Shown one piece after another: positions 1-10,748 of a stretch of DNA of 64,000 nucleotides. Within the stretch, counting starts at the first letter, position 1. Each line of letters starts with the position of its first letter. This stretch comes from Granulosicoccus sp. (GTDB lineage Bacteria; Pseudomonadota; Gammaproteobacteria; Granulosicoccales; Granulosicoccaceae), in contig JALZUD010000004.1 of assembly GCA_023301725.1 (NCBI GenBank), positions 1 to 64,000 on the forward strand. The letters are read 5' to 3'. The notes beneath the pieces were generated by a model that was not told where the DNA came from, did no database searches, and saw only the letters and a list, made by a program, of their open reading frames with translations. A program made the translations under genes and the position numbers.

Positions 1-833
1 CAGTCGTAGTGTTGTGTGTTGTTTGCCAATACATAGGAGCGAAGTAAAAGGACGCCTATGGTGCCTTGCGTTTTACCATTGGCAGGCGAATCTAGTTTAG
101 GTAAGTTTTTCAGGTGTGCCGAAATACGTTTGCATCCAGATTCACTTGCCTGCATGCGCGGGTGGTACAAGCCGTTTTCTGGGTAATCAAGCGGTGGGGA
201 GTCTTTGAGAAGCTGACGCATCGGCGTCCGCTCACCATCGGCATATCGCTGTACGAGTGTGCGCACCATGACGGCGACATTTTCTTCTGAACCCGCCAGC
301 CAACATTGCAGCATGATGAAGTAGGCACGTAAATCTTGCGCAGTGCCTGGAATAAATTTCAGAATTTTGGGTAGGCGCTTCAGAGTTTTCATCTGAGTGG
401 CACCGCTGTTCTTGCCCGATTTTTTTGAACCGCGCAATTTTTTAAGCATGGCCATGGGGCCCTTGAGTTCACCACCCATGGTGAGCTTGCCCATACGAGT
501 CAGGTTGACAATTTCGGAACTGGACATCGCTCCGACCATAGCGTCGCAATGAGGCGCTCGAGCTTTTAGTGCAGGCAGTACAGCGTTGATATGAGGTTCG
601 AGAAACATCATGGTGCAAACCACAATATCTGCCTCTTCAATCGCTTTATGGCATGCCGCCAGCGCTGTGTCGTCATCACCCCAGTCGCACGCAGGGTGCA
701 TGCTGAGGTTCAAGCCCGGTATTTCTCTACGTAAACGCGCTTCAGCACGTTCGATAGTGTTACCCAGGTGTCCGTCGAGCGTAACAATCGTTACGTTTAT
801 GGGCGTATTTTTAACGTGCTTATCAGCGTGCAT
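1..833 (-). CDS. bchH: Magnesium chelatase subunit H, N-terminal part
   Basis: Large porphyrin-binding subunit of Mg-chelatase, which with BchD and BchI inserts Mg2+ into protoporphyrin IX at the first committed step of bacteriochlorophyll synthesis. The minus frame is open from an ATG at 833 to the window edge, giving about 277 of the roughly 1200 residues normal for the family. The start reads [20 protein letters not shown], and a later [16 protein letters not shown] stretch fits the BchH/CobN family N-terminus. The start lies inside the last codons of bchB, an 11-nt overlap, so the two are probably translationally coupled. It is the last visible gene of a bchF-bchN-bchB-bchH operon. Identification is by remembered family sequence and operon order; the C-terminal part is not visible. 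Confidence 0.93.
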   Translation of the reverse strand, partial: MHADKHVKNTPINVTIVTLDGHLGNTIERAEARLRREIPGLNLSMHPACDWGDDDTALAACHKAIEEADIVVCTMMFLEPHINAVLPALKARAPHCDAMVGAMSSSEIVNLTRMGKLTMGGELKGPMAMLKKLRGSKKSGKNSGATQMKTLKRLPKILKFIPGTAQDLRAYFIMLQCWLAGSEENVAVMVRTLVQRYADGERTPMRQLLKDSPPLDYPENGLYHPRMQASESGCKRISAHLKNLPKLDSPANGKTQGTIGVLLLRSYVLANNTQHYD

Positions 834-2505
834 AATGAGCCTTTGCATCGTAAAGCGTATCAATGGTGATTAGCGCATCACCACGCATACGCGCGAAATT
901 TTCGGTGTTACGTCGCGCCTTTCCTCGTACAAAAAAAGGAATTTTCTTCAATTCTTTTTCAGCATCTTCTGCCCAGCTTGATTCGGCTGTGCTGTCGGCC
1001 GCGCTAACAGTCGAATTATTGACAAGATGTTCAGTTGTCTTTTCTAAACCTACGTCGGGGTTGTCGTGCGTCTGTACTGATGCAATAGCGTGAGCAGGTT
1101 CGTTACGGTGCGCATCCTGAGTCGGTGCCACACTGCCTTCGCTGCCGTGCAAATGTGAAGGCGTAGAAGAGTCGTTGAATTCAAAGTCGTCTCGGAACAT
1201 GTGCAACAGGTGTTCTTCCAGACCCATTAGCAGTGGATGTACCCACGTATCGAAAATAACGTTTGCACCTTCAAAACCCATTTGCGGTGAATAGCGTGCT
1301 GGAAAGTCCTGTACATGCACTGGAGTGGAGATTACGGCGCATGGCATGCCCAATCTCTTGGCAATATGACGTTCCATTTGTGTGCCCAGCACCAGCTCTG
1401 GGTGTAGTGCAGCAATATGCTCTTCCACTTCCAGATAATCGTCGCTGATAAGTGCTTCGAGCCCAAGCTCCTTTGCCATGGCCCGAACATCTTTAGCCAT
1501 TTCGCGACTAAAAGTTCCTAGTCCGACTACTTCGAAGCCCAGCTCGTATCGTGCAATGCGTGCAGCGGCTATAGCGTGTGTGCCATCAGCAAAAATGAAT
1601 ACTCTCTTTCCAGTCAGGTAAGTGGAGTCAACTGAACGTGAGTACCAGGGCAGGCGGCTTTGTTCTGCATCTTTGATGCTACCGGCATCGATGCCTGTTA
1701 GTGTTTCAATTTCTTCTATGAACTCAAGTGTTGCTGTGACACCGATTGGTACAGTCTTGACGGTAGGTTGTTTGAAAGTACGCTCAAGCCACGTACACAG
1801 TGTCCGTGATGTTTCTGGGTACAGACTGATATTGAAGTCGGCTTCAGGTATGCGACGTAAATCGTCGGTGGTGGCGTCTAGCGGGGCAACAACGTTGACA
1901 TCAACACCAATAGATTCGAGCAGACGTGAAATTTCCACGACATCATCGCGGCAACGAAAACCCAAAGCGGTGGGTCCGAGCACATTAGCCTTTGGCCGCC
2001 TTTGTTTACCCTCAGTGAGTTCATTCTCTGTGGCTGCCGGTGCTTCACGATTCTGCGAAGAAGGGTGTGCTAGTACATGTCTGACCAGGTAATAGAAAGA
2101 TTCGCTTGCTCCCCAGTTTTCTTTTTTGGAATAGGAAGGAAGCTCTAAAGGAACGACGGGTACCGGAATACCCATGCCTTGCGCCAGTGAACCCGGTTGA
2201 TCTTGTATGAGTTCAGCGGTACACGACTCACCCACCATCAGTGCCTCAGGCTTGTACCGATCATATGCGGCTTTAATACCACTTTTGAGCAGATTGGCCG
2301 TATCGCCGCCCAGATCTCGTGCTTGAAAAGTGGTGTAGCTAACAGGTGGACGCTTATCACGGCGCTCAATCATAGTGAATAACAGATCGGCGTATGTGTC
2401 GCCTTGCGGTGCGTGTAGAACGTAATGCACATCGCGCATGGAGGTCGCAACTCGCATGGCTCCAATATGCGGTGGTCCTTCATATGTCCAGAGGCTAAGT
2501 TCCAT
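823..2505 (-). CDS. bchB: Light-independent protochlorophyllide reductase subunit B
   Basis: BchB forms with BchN the catalytic NifDK-like component of dark-operative protochlorophyllide reductase, which reduces ring D of protochlorophyllide using electrons from BchL. The N-terminus [20 protein letters not shown] is typical. Asp36, in the motif QGDTY, is at the position that supplies the single aspartate ligand of the NB [4Fe-4S] cluster in the Rhodobacter enzyme. The [13 protein letters not shown] stretch near residue 295 probably carries the catalytic Asp. At 560 residues it is longer than the usual 510-530. The excess sits in a short hydrophilic insert near 150-175 and in a Ser/Thr/His-rich linker near 445-515, before the conserved C-terminal domain ([19 protein letters not shown]). 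It lies 6 nt after bchN. Confidence 0.97.
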   Translation of the reverse strand: MELSLWTYEGPPHIGAMRVATSMRDVHYVLHAPQGDTYADLLFTMIERRDKRPPVSYTTFQARDLGGDTANLLKSGIKAAYDRYKPEALMVGESCTAELIQDQPGSLAQGMGIPVPVVPLELPSYSKKENWGASESFYYLVRHVLAHPSSQNREAPAATENELTEGKQRRPKANVLGPTALGFRCRDDVVEISRLLESIGVDVNVVAPLDATTDDLRRIPEADFNISLYPETSRTLCTWLERTFKQPTVKTVPIGVTATLEFIEEIETLTGIDAGSIKDAEQSRLPWYSRSVDSTYLTGKRVFIFADGTHAIAAARIARYELGFEVVGLGTFSREMAKDVRAMAKELGLEALISDDYLEVEEHIAALHPELVLGTQMERHIAKRLGMPCAVISTPVHVQDFPARYSPQMGFEGANVIFDTWVHPLLMGLEEHLLHMFRDDFEFNDSSTPSHLHGSEGSVAPTQDAHRNEPAHAIASVQTHDNPDVGLEKTTEHLVNNSTVSAADSTAESSWAEDAEKELKKIPFFVRGKARRNTENFARMRGDALITIDTLYDAKAHYAR

Positions 2506-2511
2506 TGTTAG

Positions 2512-4255
<1,744 letters not shown>

Positions 4256-4305
4256 GCTGGTGAGGCAGTCTGTCTTTATGCGTTAGTTGGGCAAGTCGCT
4301 GATGC

Positions 4306-4334
4306 AGTCTACGACCGCTAGAACAAAGTGTCAA
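4306..4334 (-). promoter_or_regulatory. Predicted bchF sigma-70 promoter
   Basis: On the minus strand a perfect -35 hexamer TTGACA (4334-4329) is followed by 17 nt and TAGACT (4311-4306) as -10. The inferred transcription start near 4299 gives a 5' leader of about 44 nt before the bchF ATG. The -35 hexamer is part of the upstream PpsR-type palindrome, so repressor binding would block RNA polymerase. Confidence 0.6.
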
Positions 4335-4346
4335 CTTAAATGGACA
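4329..4346. promoter_or_regulatory. PpsR/CrtJ operator 1
   Basis: TGTCAACTTAAATGGACA fits the established TGT-N12-ACA consensus of the PpsR/CrtJ repressor. It overlaps the -35 hexamer of the predicted bchF promoter. The gene for the repressor lies about 1.1 kb away. Confidence 0.75.
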
Positions 4347-4355
4347 CATTTGAAA

Positions 4356-4373
4356 TGTCAATAAATAAGTACA
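4356..4373. promoter_or_regulatory. PpsR/CrtJ operator 2
   Basis: TGTCAATAAATAAGTACA is a second exact TGT-N12-ACA site, starting 27 bp after the first. Tandem sites are typical of cooperatively repressed bch/crt promoters. A possible ppaA -10 element TATACT lies at 4392-4397, with this operator overlapping where its -35 would fall, so the pair may control both divergent genes. Confidence 0.7.
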
Positions 4374-4496
4374 CTACGGTTAAATAGCGGTTATACTGCG
4401 CTCGGCACCTCGTTAACTAGAGAGTTGTGTACAAATCTAGGCACTGTGCGTAAACTAAACCTAACGCTTCTTTAGATCGCTACAGGGCCCTCACGC

Positions 4497-5423
4497 ATGG
4501 CAACACACCCGGGAGACCACAAGGTGGGAGCTGAGCATAAGGCTGACATTGACTTGACTGAAATACCCGGTAGTGGCTCCAGCCCTAGTACTGAGTCGTC
4601 AGCTGAGCTGGATGCGCCCAGCCAAATTGAATTATTGCTTCGCACCGTTGAGTCGGAACTCATTCCGCGCTTGTTTGTAAATCATTTGATGGACGTTCCA
4701 TCGAATGCTGCGTTGGTAGAAAATCATTCTGCCGAACCAACGACGGGTCCGTGGAGCACTGACGACAGCGTAGCGGCGTTTGCGCAAATGTGTATCGACG
4801 ATGATGCTAAGGCGCTCGACGAGCACATTACAGACCTGCTGTCTCAGGGAGTGTCCTTAGAATCATTGTTTCTGAACCTACTAACGCCTGCTGCACGGCA
4901 TTTGGGTGATGGCTGGTTGTCAGATGAGCTCAGTTTTGTCGATGTGCAACTTGGATTGTGTCGTTTACATCGAGTAATCTGCGAATGCGAAACAATCGGT
5001 TACCACACTGAAAACACGGGGTTGCCATTAAACTCCATTTTATTGTCGTCCACACCTGGTGAGAACCACACCTTCGGCGTAGCCATGGTGTGTGATTTCT
5101 TTCGTCGGTATGGATGGCGAGTCAGTAATCTTTGCGGACTCGGCACCGACTTCATATTAACGAGAATTGAATCTACGCACTACTCGGCAGTGGGGTTTTC
5201 CCTGCATAACGAGTATTGCTACGACGATTTAGCGAAGCTAATCAAAGATGTAAAGTCAGTATCGAAAAATCCAGACATTGTAATCATGGTGGGTGGAGAT
5301 TTTTTCACTCGCTTTCCAAACAAGGTACGACCTATCGGTGCTGACTTTAGCGCATCTGATGGACGTCGGGCCGTGTTGAAGGCCACCAAAGCCTGTAGCT
5401 CACGACTTTCGGCCGTAACATGA
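4497..5423 (+). CDS. ppaA: PpaA/AerR-type cobalamin-binding photosynthesis regulator
   Basis: AerR/PpaA proteins bind hydroxycobalamin in a light-dependent way and act as antirepressors of CrtJ/PpsR. The 308-residue product has a low-complexity N-terminus of about 80 residues and a helical region carrying WLSDELSFVDVQLG (about 140-153). A Rossmann-like B12 domain follows, starting near 180, with GENHTFG at 188-194; its His191 resembles the lower-ligand motif of B12 proteins, and IVIMVGGDFF lies near 261-270. It stands directly upstream of ppsR, the usual partner arrangement, and divergent from bchF across the PpsR operators. Which His binds cobalamin is inference. A short (SCHIC-type) B12-domain protein is the only alternative. 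Confidence 0.9.
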   Translation: MATHPGDHKVGAEHKADIDLTEIPGSGSSPSTESSAELDAPSQIELLLRTVESELIPRLFVNHLMDVPSNAALVENHSAEPTTGPWSTDDSVAAFAQMCIDDDAKALDEHITDLLSQGVSLESLFLNLLTPAARHLGDGWLSDELSFVDVQLGLCRLHRVICECETIGYHTENTGLPLNSILLSSTPGENHTFGVAMVCDFFRRYGWRVSNLCGLGTDFILTRIESTHYSAVGFSLHNEYCYDDLAKLIKDVKSVSKNPDIVIMVGGDFFTRFPNKVRPIGADFSASDGRRAVLKATKACSSRLSAVT

Positions 5424-5473
5424 ACGTACTCTTAACTCACAGGCTCGGTGCCAATGTGCAGCGGACAAAATGA

Positions 5474-6886
5474 ATGAATAGTTTTAAAGCGCCAGCTGAG
5501 AATCTAGGCACAATCGATGGACAAACCGCATCGAATCTTCTCGGAGCAGCCGCAGATATTGCGCTGGTCATCGATAAGCGGGGTGTCATACGCGACCTCT
5601 CTGTCAGCAGTGAAGAAATTGCCGGTAAGAACACGCAAAGGTGGATCGGTAAAAAATGGGTTGATACCGTCAGTATTGACAGTCAGGATAAGGTGCTCGA
5701 ATTACTGGCGACCACATCCAGAGTGGAGTCAGGTCAAAAACAGATCAATCACCGCACCGAAGAAGGTGAAAATATTCTCGTGCTTTACAGCACCGTATCG
5801 CTTGACGATAAAGGTAACTGTATTGCCGTTGGTAAAGATCTCAGCTCATTGACTCGCATGCAGCAACGGTTAGTTAGTGTGCAACAGTCAATGGAGCGTG
5901 ATTACTCTCAGTTGCGTCAGTTTGAAACCCGTTACCGTCTTTTGTTCAAGACTGCAGGCGACGCTATCATTATTGCCGAGGCCGATTCCTTCAAGCTCGT
6001 TGAAGCCAATCCTGCGGCTTGTACATTGCTGGGGTCCACCGAACGCAAGCTAGTGGGTAGTAATTTGTTGCGCTGGTTTGATAAGCAAGCCAAGCAGAAT
6101 GTTGAAGATGCGTTGGCGTCTGTCAGAATGAATGGTCGCAATGTCAGCATAACGCTTGACCTTGAAAATGCAGACGAAGCGTTGTTGGTTAATTTAGCTC
6201 TATTTAAAACCAGCAGCCAATCACACGTTCTGGTACGTCTTGAGAAAAAGGCCTCTGAGACCAATCAGCTTTCCCAGCCAGAGCAAACGCAGCGTTTGCT
6301 TGCACTGGTAGAAAACGCACCAGACGCTCTTGTGGTGACTGATTCAAAAGGTGTTGTGCTCACAGCCAACACTGAGTTTCTTGATCTGTCGCAGTTGGCA
6401 GGCATCGACTTGGCTAGAGGTCAGGACTTGTCCAACTGGTTAGGACAGGGTGGCATTGATTTTCAGATCATTATGTCCAGCTTGCGTGAGCACGGCTCCA
6501 TTCGCCTGTACAGCACGCAAATGCGCGGTGAATTTGGTTCAGTATGTGATGTTGAGGTGTCAGCCGCCGCTGTTACCGATGCGGGCCTAGATTGCGTTGG
6601 CTTTTCCATTCGCAATATCAGTCGTCGAGTAGCTGCCAATGACGAAAGTCTAGCGTTGGCCCCCAAGTCTATTGATCAGCTGACCCAGCTAGTGGGGCGT
6701 GTGCCACTCAAAGATTTGGTGCGTGAGTCCACCGAACTTATAGAGCAGCTTTGCATTCAATCTGCTCTGAAGCTCACCAATAATAATCGTGCCTCTGCAG
6801 CCGAGATGCTTGGCCTAAGTCGACAATCACTCTACGTGAAGCTAAGGCGCTATTCACTTGACGATGAAGATTCTCCTGCAGCTTAA
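5474..6886 (+). CDS. ppsR: Photosynthesis repressor PpsR/CrtJ
   Basis: Redox-responsive repressor of bch, crt and light-harvesting genes. The 470-residue product has an N-terminal PAS-like region (about 20-130), two further PAS domains (about 150-270 and 275-390) separated by a Q-rich linker (MQQRLVSVQQSMERDYSQLR), and a Fis-type helix-turn-helix at the C-terminus (NNRASAAEMLGLSRQSLYVK). Cys427 at the start of the HTH domain is close to Cys424/Cys420, the redox-sensitive residues of the Rhodobacter homologues. It begins 50 nt after ppaA. An earlier ATG 4 nt upstream runs straight into a stop, so 5474 is the start. Its expected binding motif occurs at both neighbouring bch promoters. Confidence 0.95.
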   Translation: MNSFKAPAENLGTIDGQTASNLLGAAADIALVIDKRGVIRDLSVSSEEIAGKNTQRWIGKKWVDTVSIDSQDKVLELLATTSRVESGQKQINHRTEEGENILVLYSTVSLDDKGNCIAVGKDLSSLTRMQQRLVSVQQSMERDYSQLRQFETRYRLLFKTAGDAIIIAEADSFKLVEANPAACTLLGSTERKLVGSNLLRWFDKQAKQNVEDALASVRMNGRNVSITLDLENADEALLVNLALFKTSSQSHVLVRLEKKASETNQLSQPEQTQRLLALVENAPDALVVTDSKGVVLTANTEFLDLSQLAGIDLARGQDLSNWLGQGGIDFQIIMSSLREHGSIRLYSTQMRGEFGSVCDVEVSAAAVTDAGLDCVGFSIRNISRRVAANDESLALAPKSIDQLTQLVGRVPLKDLVRESTELIEQLCIQSALKLTNNNRASAAEMLGLSRQSLYVKLRRYSLDDEDSPAA

Positions 6887-7011
6887 GGAGGTCGTCTGAA
6901 AAAACACTGATCGAACCGGTGGTCAATACACCAACTCGCGGTATTTCGGTTAGTCTTTTTCGGTCTTAGGCGTTAATTCGCCTAAACCTGATCGAATCAT
7001 GAAGTTATTGC

Positions 7012-7043
7012 TTGACACATCAGAGTGTCAAGTTTAATTTACA
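7012..7043 (+). promoter_or_regulatory. bchG promoter with overlapping PpsR/CrtJ operator
   Basis: A perfect -35 TTGACA (7012-7017) is followed after 17 nt by TAATTT (7035-7040) as a weak -10. An exact TGT-N12-ACA PpsR site, TGTCAAGTTTAATTTACA, occupies 7026-7043 over spacer and -10. TTGACAC at 7012-7018 and GTGTCAA at 7025-7031 also form a perfect 7-bp inverted repeat. The predicted transcript would start almost at the bchG ATG (7048). Confidence 0.65.
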
Positions 7044-7047
7044 CTTA

Positions 7048-7959
7048 ATGATTCGAAGCCACACACAAATTCCCGACAGCCGGCTCTTTGCACCTTCCGC
7101 TGTGCTTGAGCTTCTCAAGCCGATCACGTGGTTTCCACCGATGTGGGCGTTCGCTTGTGGTGTGGTCTCCTCTGGCATGGCGGTTGGCGAGCACTGGCTA
7201 ACCATTGTGTTGGGGGTTCTGCTCACGGGCCCATTGGTTTGTGCGACGAGTCAAGCTGTTAACGATTGGTTTGACCGGCATGTTGATGCCATCAATGAGC
7301 CCCAACGTCCTATCCCCAGTGGCCGCATTCCTGGTAGATGGGGTCTCTATATCGGAATTATCTGGACTTGCCTATCGTTGCTGGTTGCAGCGGCACTGGG
7401 CACCGTAGTATTTATTGCGGCAGTGATTGGTCTTTTGTTGGCTTGGGCTTACAGCGCGCCACCGTTTCGGCTCAAGCAAAACGCCTGGTTCGGATACGCT
7501 GCTTGTGGCGCCTGTTATGAGGGGCTTCCGTGGATCACAGGCGCAGCTGTCATGCTTGCAGGCGCAGCTCCTAATGCACAGATATTCCTTGTGGCTTTCC
7601 TATTCAGTGTGGGTGCCCATGGCATCATGACGTTGAATGATTTCAAGGCGGTGGAAGGGGATACTGCACTGGGCCTCAAGTCACTACCAGTGATGATGGG
7701 TAGTGACAAAGCGGCCCGGTTTGCCTGTTTGGTTATGCTCATTCCTCAGTTGCTTGTGTTCGCTTGTTTGCTGTACTGGGACCAGCCATTGTTTGCACTA
7801 ATCATGTTGTCATCAATAGCATTGCAATTGCTTTGTATGCGTCGGTTTGTGTCTGATCCTTTGAAGTATGCCCCTTGGTACAACGCAACTGGCGTAACGT
7901 TGTATGTACTAGGAATGATGGCAACTGCTATCGCGTTGCGCCCAACAATCACTCTATGA
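7048..7959 (+). CDS. bchG: Bacteriochlorophyll synthase (chlorophyll a polyprenyltransferase)
   Basis: UbiA-family membrane prenyltransferase that esterifies bacteriochlorophyllide a with geranylgeranyl diphosphate. The product of about 303 residues has the family hallmark NDWFDRHVDAINEPQRPIPS (Asp-rich motif 1, near 70-90) and the second motif DFKAVEGDTALGLKSLP. Several transmembrane helices are visible. I prefer the ATG at 7048, which aligns with known BchG N-termini (LLKPITWFPPMWAF soon after), over an in-frame TTG at 7012 that is part of the promoter. No ribosome-binding site precedes 7048, so a leaderless transcript is possible. It is the first gene of bchG-pucC-like-bchP. Confidence 0.95.
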   Translation: MIRSHTQIPDSRLFAPSAVLELLKPITWFPPMWAFACGVVSSGMAVGEHWLTIVLGVLLTGPLVCATSQAVNDWFDRHVDAINEPQRPIPSGRIPGRWGLYIGIIWTCLSLLVAAALGTVVFIAAVIGLLLAWAYSAPPFRLKQNAWFGYAACGACYEGLPWITGAAVMLAGAAPNAQIFLVAFLFSVGAHGIMTLNDFKAVEGDTALGLKSLPVMMGSDKAARFACLVMLIPQLLVFACLLYWDQPLFALIMLSSIALQLLCMRRFVSDPLKYAPWYNATGVTLYVLGMMATAIALRPTITL

Positions 7960-7969
7960 GTTGCCTGTT

Positions 7970-9346
7970 ATGAACAACCGTTACATCAACTGGTTTGGTG
8001 TTTTTCGTTTAGGTCTTGTGCAAACCTCATTGGGTGCCGTGGTGGTATTAACCACGTCCACTGTCAACCGTATCATGGTGGTCGAGCTTGCATTACCTGC
8101 ATTGTTGCCAGGTCTGCTGGTAGGCCTGCACTACGCTATTCAAATTACCCGGCCTAGGATGGGCTATGGTTCTGATGCAGGTGGCAAGCGAACGCCGTGG
8201 ATCATCGGCGGTATGTTTGTGTTGGCGCTAGGTGGTTTTCTGGCTGCGTACTCCACATCGCTAATTCCTGAAAACGCGGCACTGGGTATTGGTGTTGCTG
8301 TTTTAGGTTTCGTGCTTGTAGGGCTTGGGGTCGGGGCTGCTGGCACCTCTTTGCTGGTGCTGCTGGCTAAATCGGTCGCACCCAGATACCGCGGTGCTGC
8401 CGCCAGTAGCGTCTGGGTCATGATGATATTAGGGTTTATTGTTACGGCTATAGTTGCTGGCAAGCAGCTTGACCCGTTCAGTTTTGAACGGCTAATAATG
8501 GTGACTGGAAGTGTTTCTGTTATTGCTTTTATGGTGACTTGTATAGCTGTTCTGGGTGTTGAATCCAGTGTGAATCCGGCAGTTGACAGCACTGAATCCG
8601 CAATCGCTGCGCAGAGTAAAACAGAGGCGGAGGCTACTGTGGCCCAAGCCGGTTTCAAGGCTGCTATGCAGGCTGTCTGGTCAGAACCAGACTCAAGGCG
8701 CTTCAGTGTTTTTGTGTTTGTGTCTATGCTGGCCTACAGCGCTCAGGACCTTATTCTTGAGCCTTTTGCAGGTGCTGTCTTTGGTATGACTCCAGGGCAA
8801 TCGACGCAACTTTCTGGCACACACTCTGGAGGCGTACTCGCAGGCATGTTGATGGTGGCTTTTCTTACAAGCGTGGTGGGTGGCAGGTATTTTGGCTCGT
8901 TGAGGCGTTGGACCATCACCGGATGTCTTGCTTCGGCTGTTGCCATACTCGCTCTAGCTGTTGGTGGACAGATTGGTCAGAGTTTCCCTTTACAAGCCAC
9001 AGTGTTCGCATTGGGATTGGCAAATGGGGCGTTTGCGGTCGCAGCCATTGGATCAATGATGGATTTAGTGGGTCGTGGAACTAAGCAACGCGAGGGTGTG
9101 CGCATGGGCATGTGGGGGGCAGCGCAAGCAATCGCATTTGGTTTAGGGGGCATTGCTGCTACCTCGGCTATTGATCTTTCAAGGGCCTTACTGGATGACA
9201 TTCCGTTGTCTTATGGTTTTGTTTTTGGCATGCAAGCCTTGCTGTTTATCTGGGCTGCTCGTCTGGCTTCTGGCGTTTATAAGCCAGCCGCCACCGAAGA
9301 GACCGGGCAATTCTCGCCTGGCCGTATCGTATTAGGAGACAACTAA
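7970..9346 (+). CDS. PucC-family (BCH2/Orf428-type) major facilitator protein
   Basis: Member of the bacteriochlorophyll-delivery branch of the major facilitator superfamily (PucC, LhaA, Orf428/Bch2). The 458-residue product has about 12 hydrophobic segments. It carries the family stretch NRIMVVELALPALLPGLLVG followed by RPRMGYGSDAGGKRTPWIIG. Its place between bchG and bchP is the same as orf428 in Rhodobacter. An ATG at 7970 is favoured over a TTG at 7961. The gene starts 10 nt after bchG and its stop overlaps the bchP start, so the three genes form one operon. The role, pigment or assembly transport, is inferred from the family. Confidence 0.9.
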   Translation: MNNRYINWFGVFRLGLVQTSLGAVVVLTTSTVNRIMVVELALPALLPGLLVGLHYAIQITRPRMGYGSDAGGKRTPWIIGGMFVLALGGFLAAYSTSLIPENAALGIGVAVLGFVLVGLGVGAAGTSLLVLLAKSVAPRYRGAAASSVWVMMILGFIVTAIVAGKQLDPFSFERLIMVTGSVSVIAFMVTCIAVLGVESSVNPAVDSTESAIAAQSKTEAEATVAQAGFKAAMQAVWSEPDSRRFSVFVFVSMLAYSAQDLILEPFAGAVFGMTPGQSTQLSGTHSGGVLAGMLMVAFLTSVVGGRYFGSLRRWTITGCLASAVAILALAVGGQIGQSFPLQATVFALGLANGAFAVAAIGSMMDLVGRGTKQREGVRMGMWGAAQAIAFGLGGIAATSAIDLSRALLDDIPLSYGFVFGMQALLFIWAARLASGVYKPAATEETGQFSPGRIVLGDN

Positions 9347-10608
9347 TGAACTCTGAAATCTATGATGTGATCGTTGTTGGCGGAGGACCCGCGGGTTCAA
9401 TAGCTGCTGAAGATCTTGCAAAGCAAGGGCTGAGTACTCTGTTGCTTGATCGCGCTGGCCGCATCAAGCCATGTGGCGGTGCGGTGCCGCCGCAGATGCT
9501 GCGTGACTTTGATGTTCCACGTGAAGTGCTTGAAGCTGAAGTAACATCAGCCCGTATGGTATCTCCGAGCAATAACGCTGTAGATATGCCCATCGAGATT
9601 GGTTTTGTAGGCATGGTTGATAGAGGACATTTTGACGAGTGGCTACGCGAGCGGGCAGCAACCGCCGGTGCAGTTCGCCGAGACGGCACATTTGTCTCGC
9701 TGGGTGACTCTGATGGATACAGCCGCGAGCTGGTTTACAAGCCCGGTAAAAAGGGCTGCACTACTGCGCCTGTTAGCGTAAGAGCTCGCTACATTATCGG
9801 GGCTGACGGCGCAAAAACGAAAGTGGGTCGTGCGGCAGTGCCTGGTGCCGAGAAGCTACAGAGCGTTTTTGCATATCATGAAATTGTAGAAGCCCCTCAG
9901 CATGAGTCCTCACTCAACCGTTCCGAGGACTTTAATCCTGCACTGGAAGCCGATCCAATGCGCTGTGACGTGGTGTACAACGGCACCCTGTCACCCGATT
10001 TTTATAGCTGGATATTTCCTCACGGCAAAACAATCAGTGTGGGCACGGGCACTGCGGTGCAAGGATTTGGTATTCGTGAAGCGGTAACAGCACTTCGTAA
10101 GCAAAGTGGTCTTGATACGGCAAAAACTGTGCGAACCGAAGGCGCACCTATTCCAATGAAGCCGCTGAAGCGTTGGGACGATGGACGTCATGTTGTGCTA
10201 GCAGGGGATGCTGCAGGTGTGGTCGCTCCTGCTTCGGGTGAAGGTATATTCTATGCAATGACCTGTGGACGTATCGTGGCAGAAGCTGTGGCTGAAGCTA
10301 TAGCAACAGATAACCCTGCTTGCATTAAGAAGGCAAGAAAGCGTTTTATGAAAAAACACGGTAAAGTTTTCTGGGTGCTAGGTATCATGCAGAAGTTCTG
10401 GTACCACAGCGACAAGCGTCGCGAGCGTTTTGTTACCATGTGCGCAGATGCTGACGTGCAAAAGCTTACATGGGAGTCCTACTTAAACAAAAAACTGGTA
10501 GGTCGTGACCCTATGGCGCATGTGCGGGTTTTCATAAAGGATGTGGGGCATCTGCTCGGTATCGGTTCTGAAACTGGCAAGCCTGACAACAAACCAACTC
10601 AACTGTAG
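9346..10608 (+). CDS. bchP: Geranylgeranyl reductase of bacteriochlorophyll synthesis
   Basis: FAD-dependent enzyme that reduces the geranylgeranyl tail of bacteriochlorophyll to phytyl with NADPH. The N-terminus has the dinucleotide-binding motif VVGGGPAGS (residues 10-18). CGGAVPPQM, GADGAKTKVGR and LAGDAAGVVAPASGEGIFYA follow, all typical of this family. The 420-residue product is slightly longer than most BchP. The start overlaps the preceding stop (TAATG) and has an AGGAG ribosome-binding site. The 140 bp after the gene contain a weak inverted repeat (10645-10680) but no clear terminator. Confidence 0.96.
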   Translation: MNSEIYDVIVVGGGPAGSIAAEDLAKQGLSTLLLDRAGRIKPCGGAVPPQMLRDFDVPREVLEAEVTSARMVSPSNNAVDMPIEIGFVGMVDRGHFDEWLRERAATAGAVRRDGTFVSLGDSDGYSRELVYKPGKKGCTTAPVSVRARYIIGADGAKTKVGRAAVPGAEKLQSVFAYHEIVEAPQHESSLNRSEDFNPALEADPMRCDVVYNGTLSPDFYSWIFPHGKTISVGTGTAVQGFGIREAVTALRKQSGLDTAKTVRTEGAPIPMKPLKRWDDGRHVVLAGDAAGVVAPASGEGIFYAMTCGRIVAEAVAEAIATDNPACIKKARKRFMKKHGKVFWVLGIMQKFWYHSDKRRERFVTMCADADVQKLTWESYLNKKLVGRDPMAHVRVFIKDVGHLLGIGSETGKPDNKPTQL

Positions 10609-10748
10609 GTCAACAAATGTAGAGTTTTGTCCGCGACAGTAGCGATCAAACCTGGTCAAGTTACTGTGGTCTGGCTTGATCAGCCAACTCCGGGGCAAGA
10701 TTCTAAGCGTTTGTTGGTACTGCACAACAACGTAGCCTAAAAAATTCT

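Noticed and set aside
1622-2092. A 156-codon plus-strand frame within bchB
   Set aside because: Shadow of a well-identified gene on the other strand; no ribosome-binding site or family resemblance.
10609-10748. A PpsR site or clear terminator between bchP and tspO
   Set aside because: No TGT-N12-ACA occurs there, and the weak inverted repeat (10645-10680) has no T-run.
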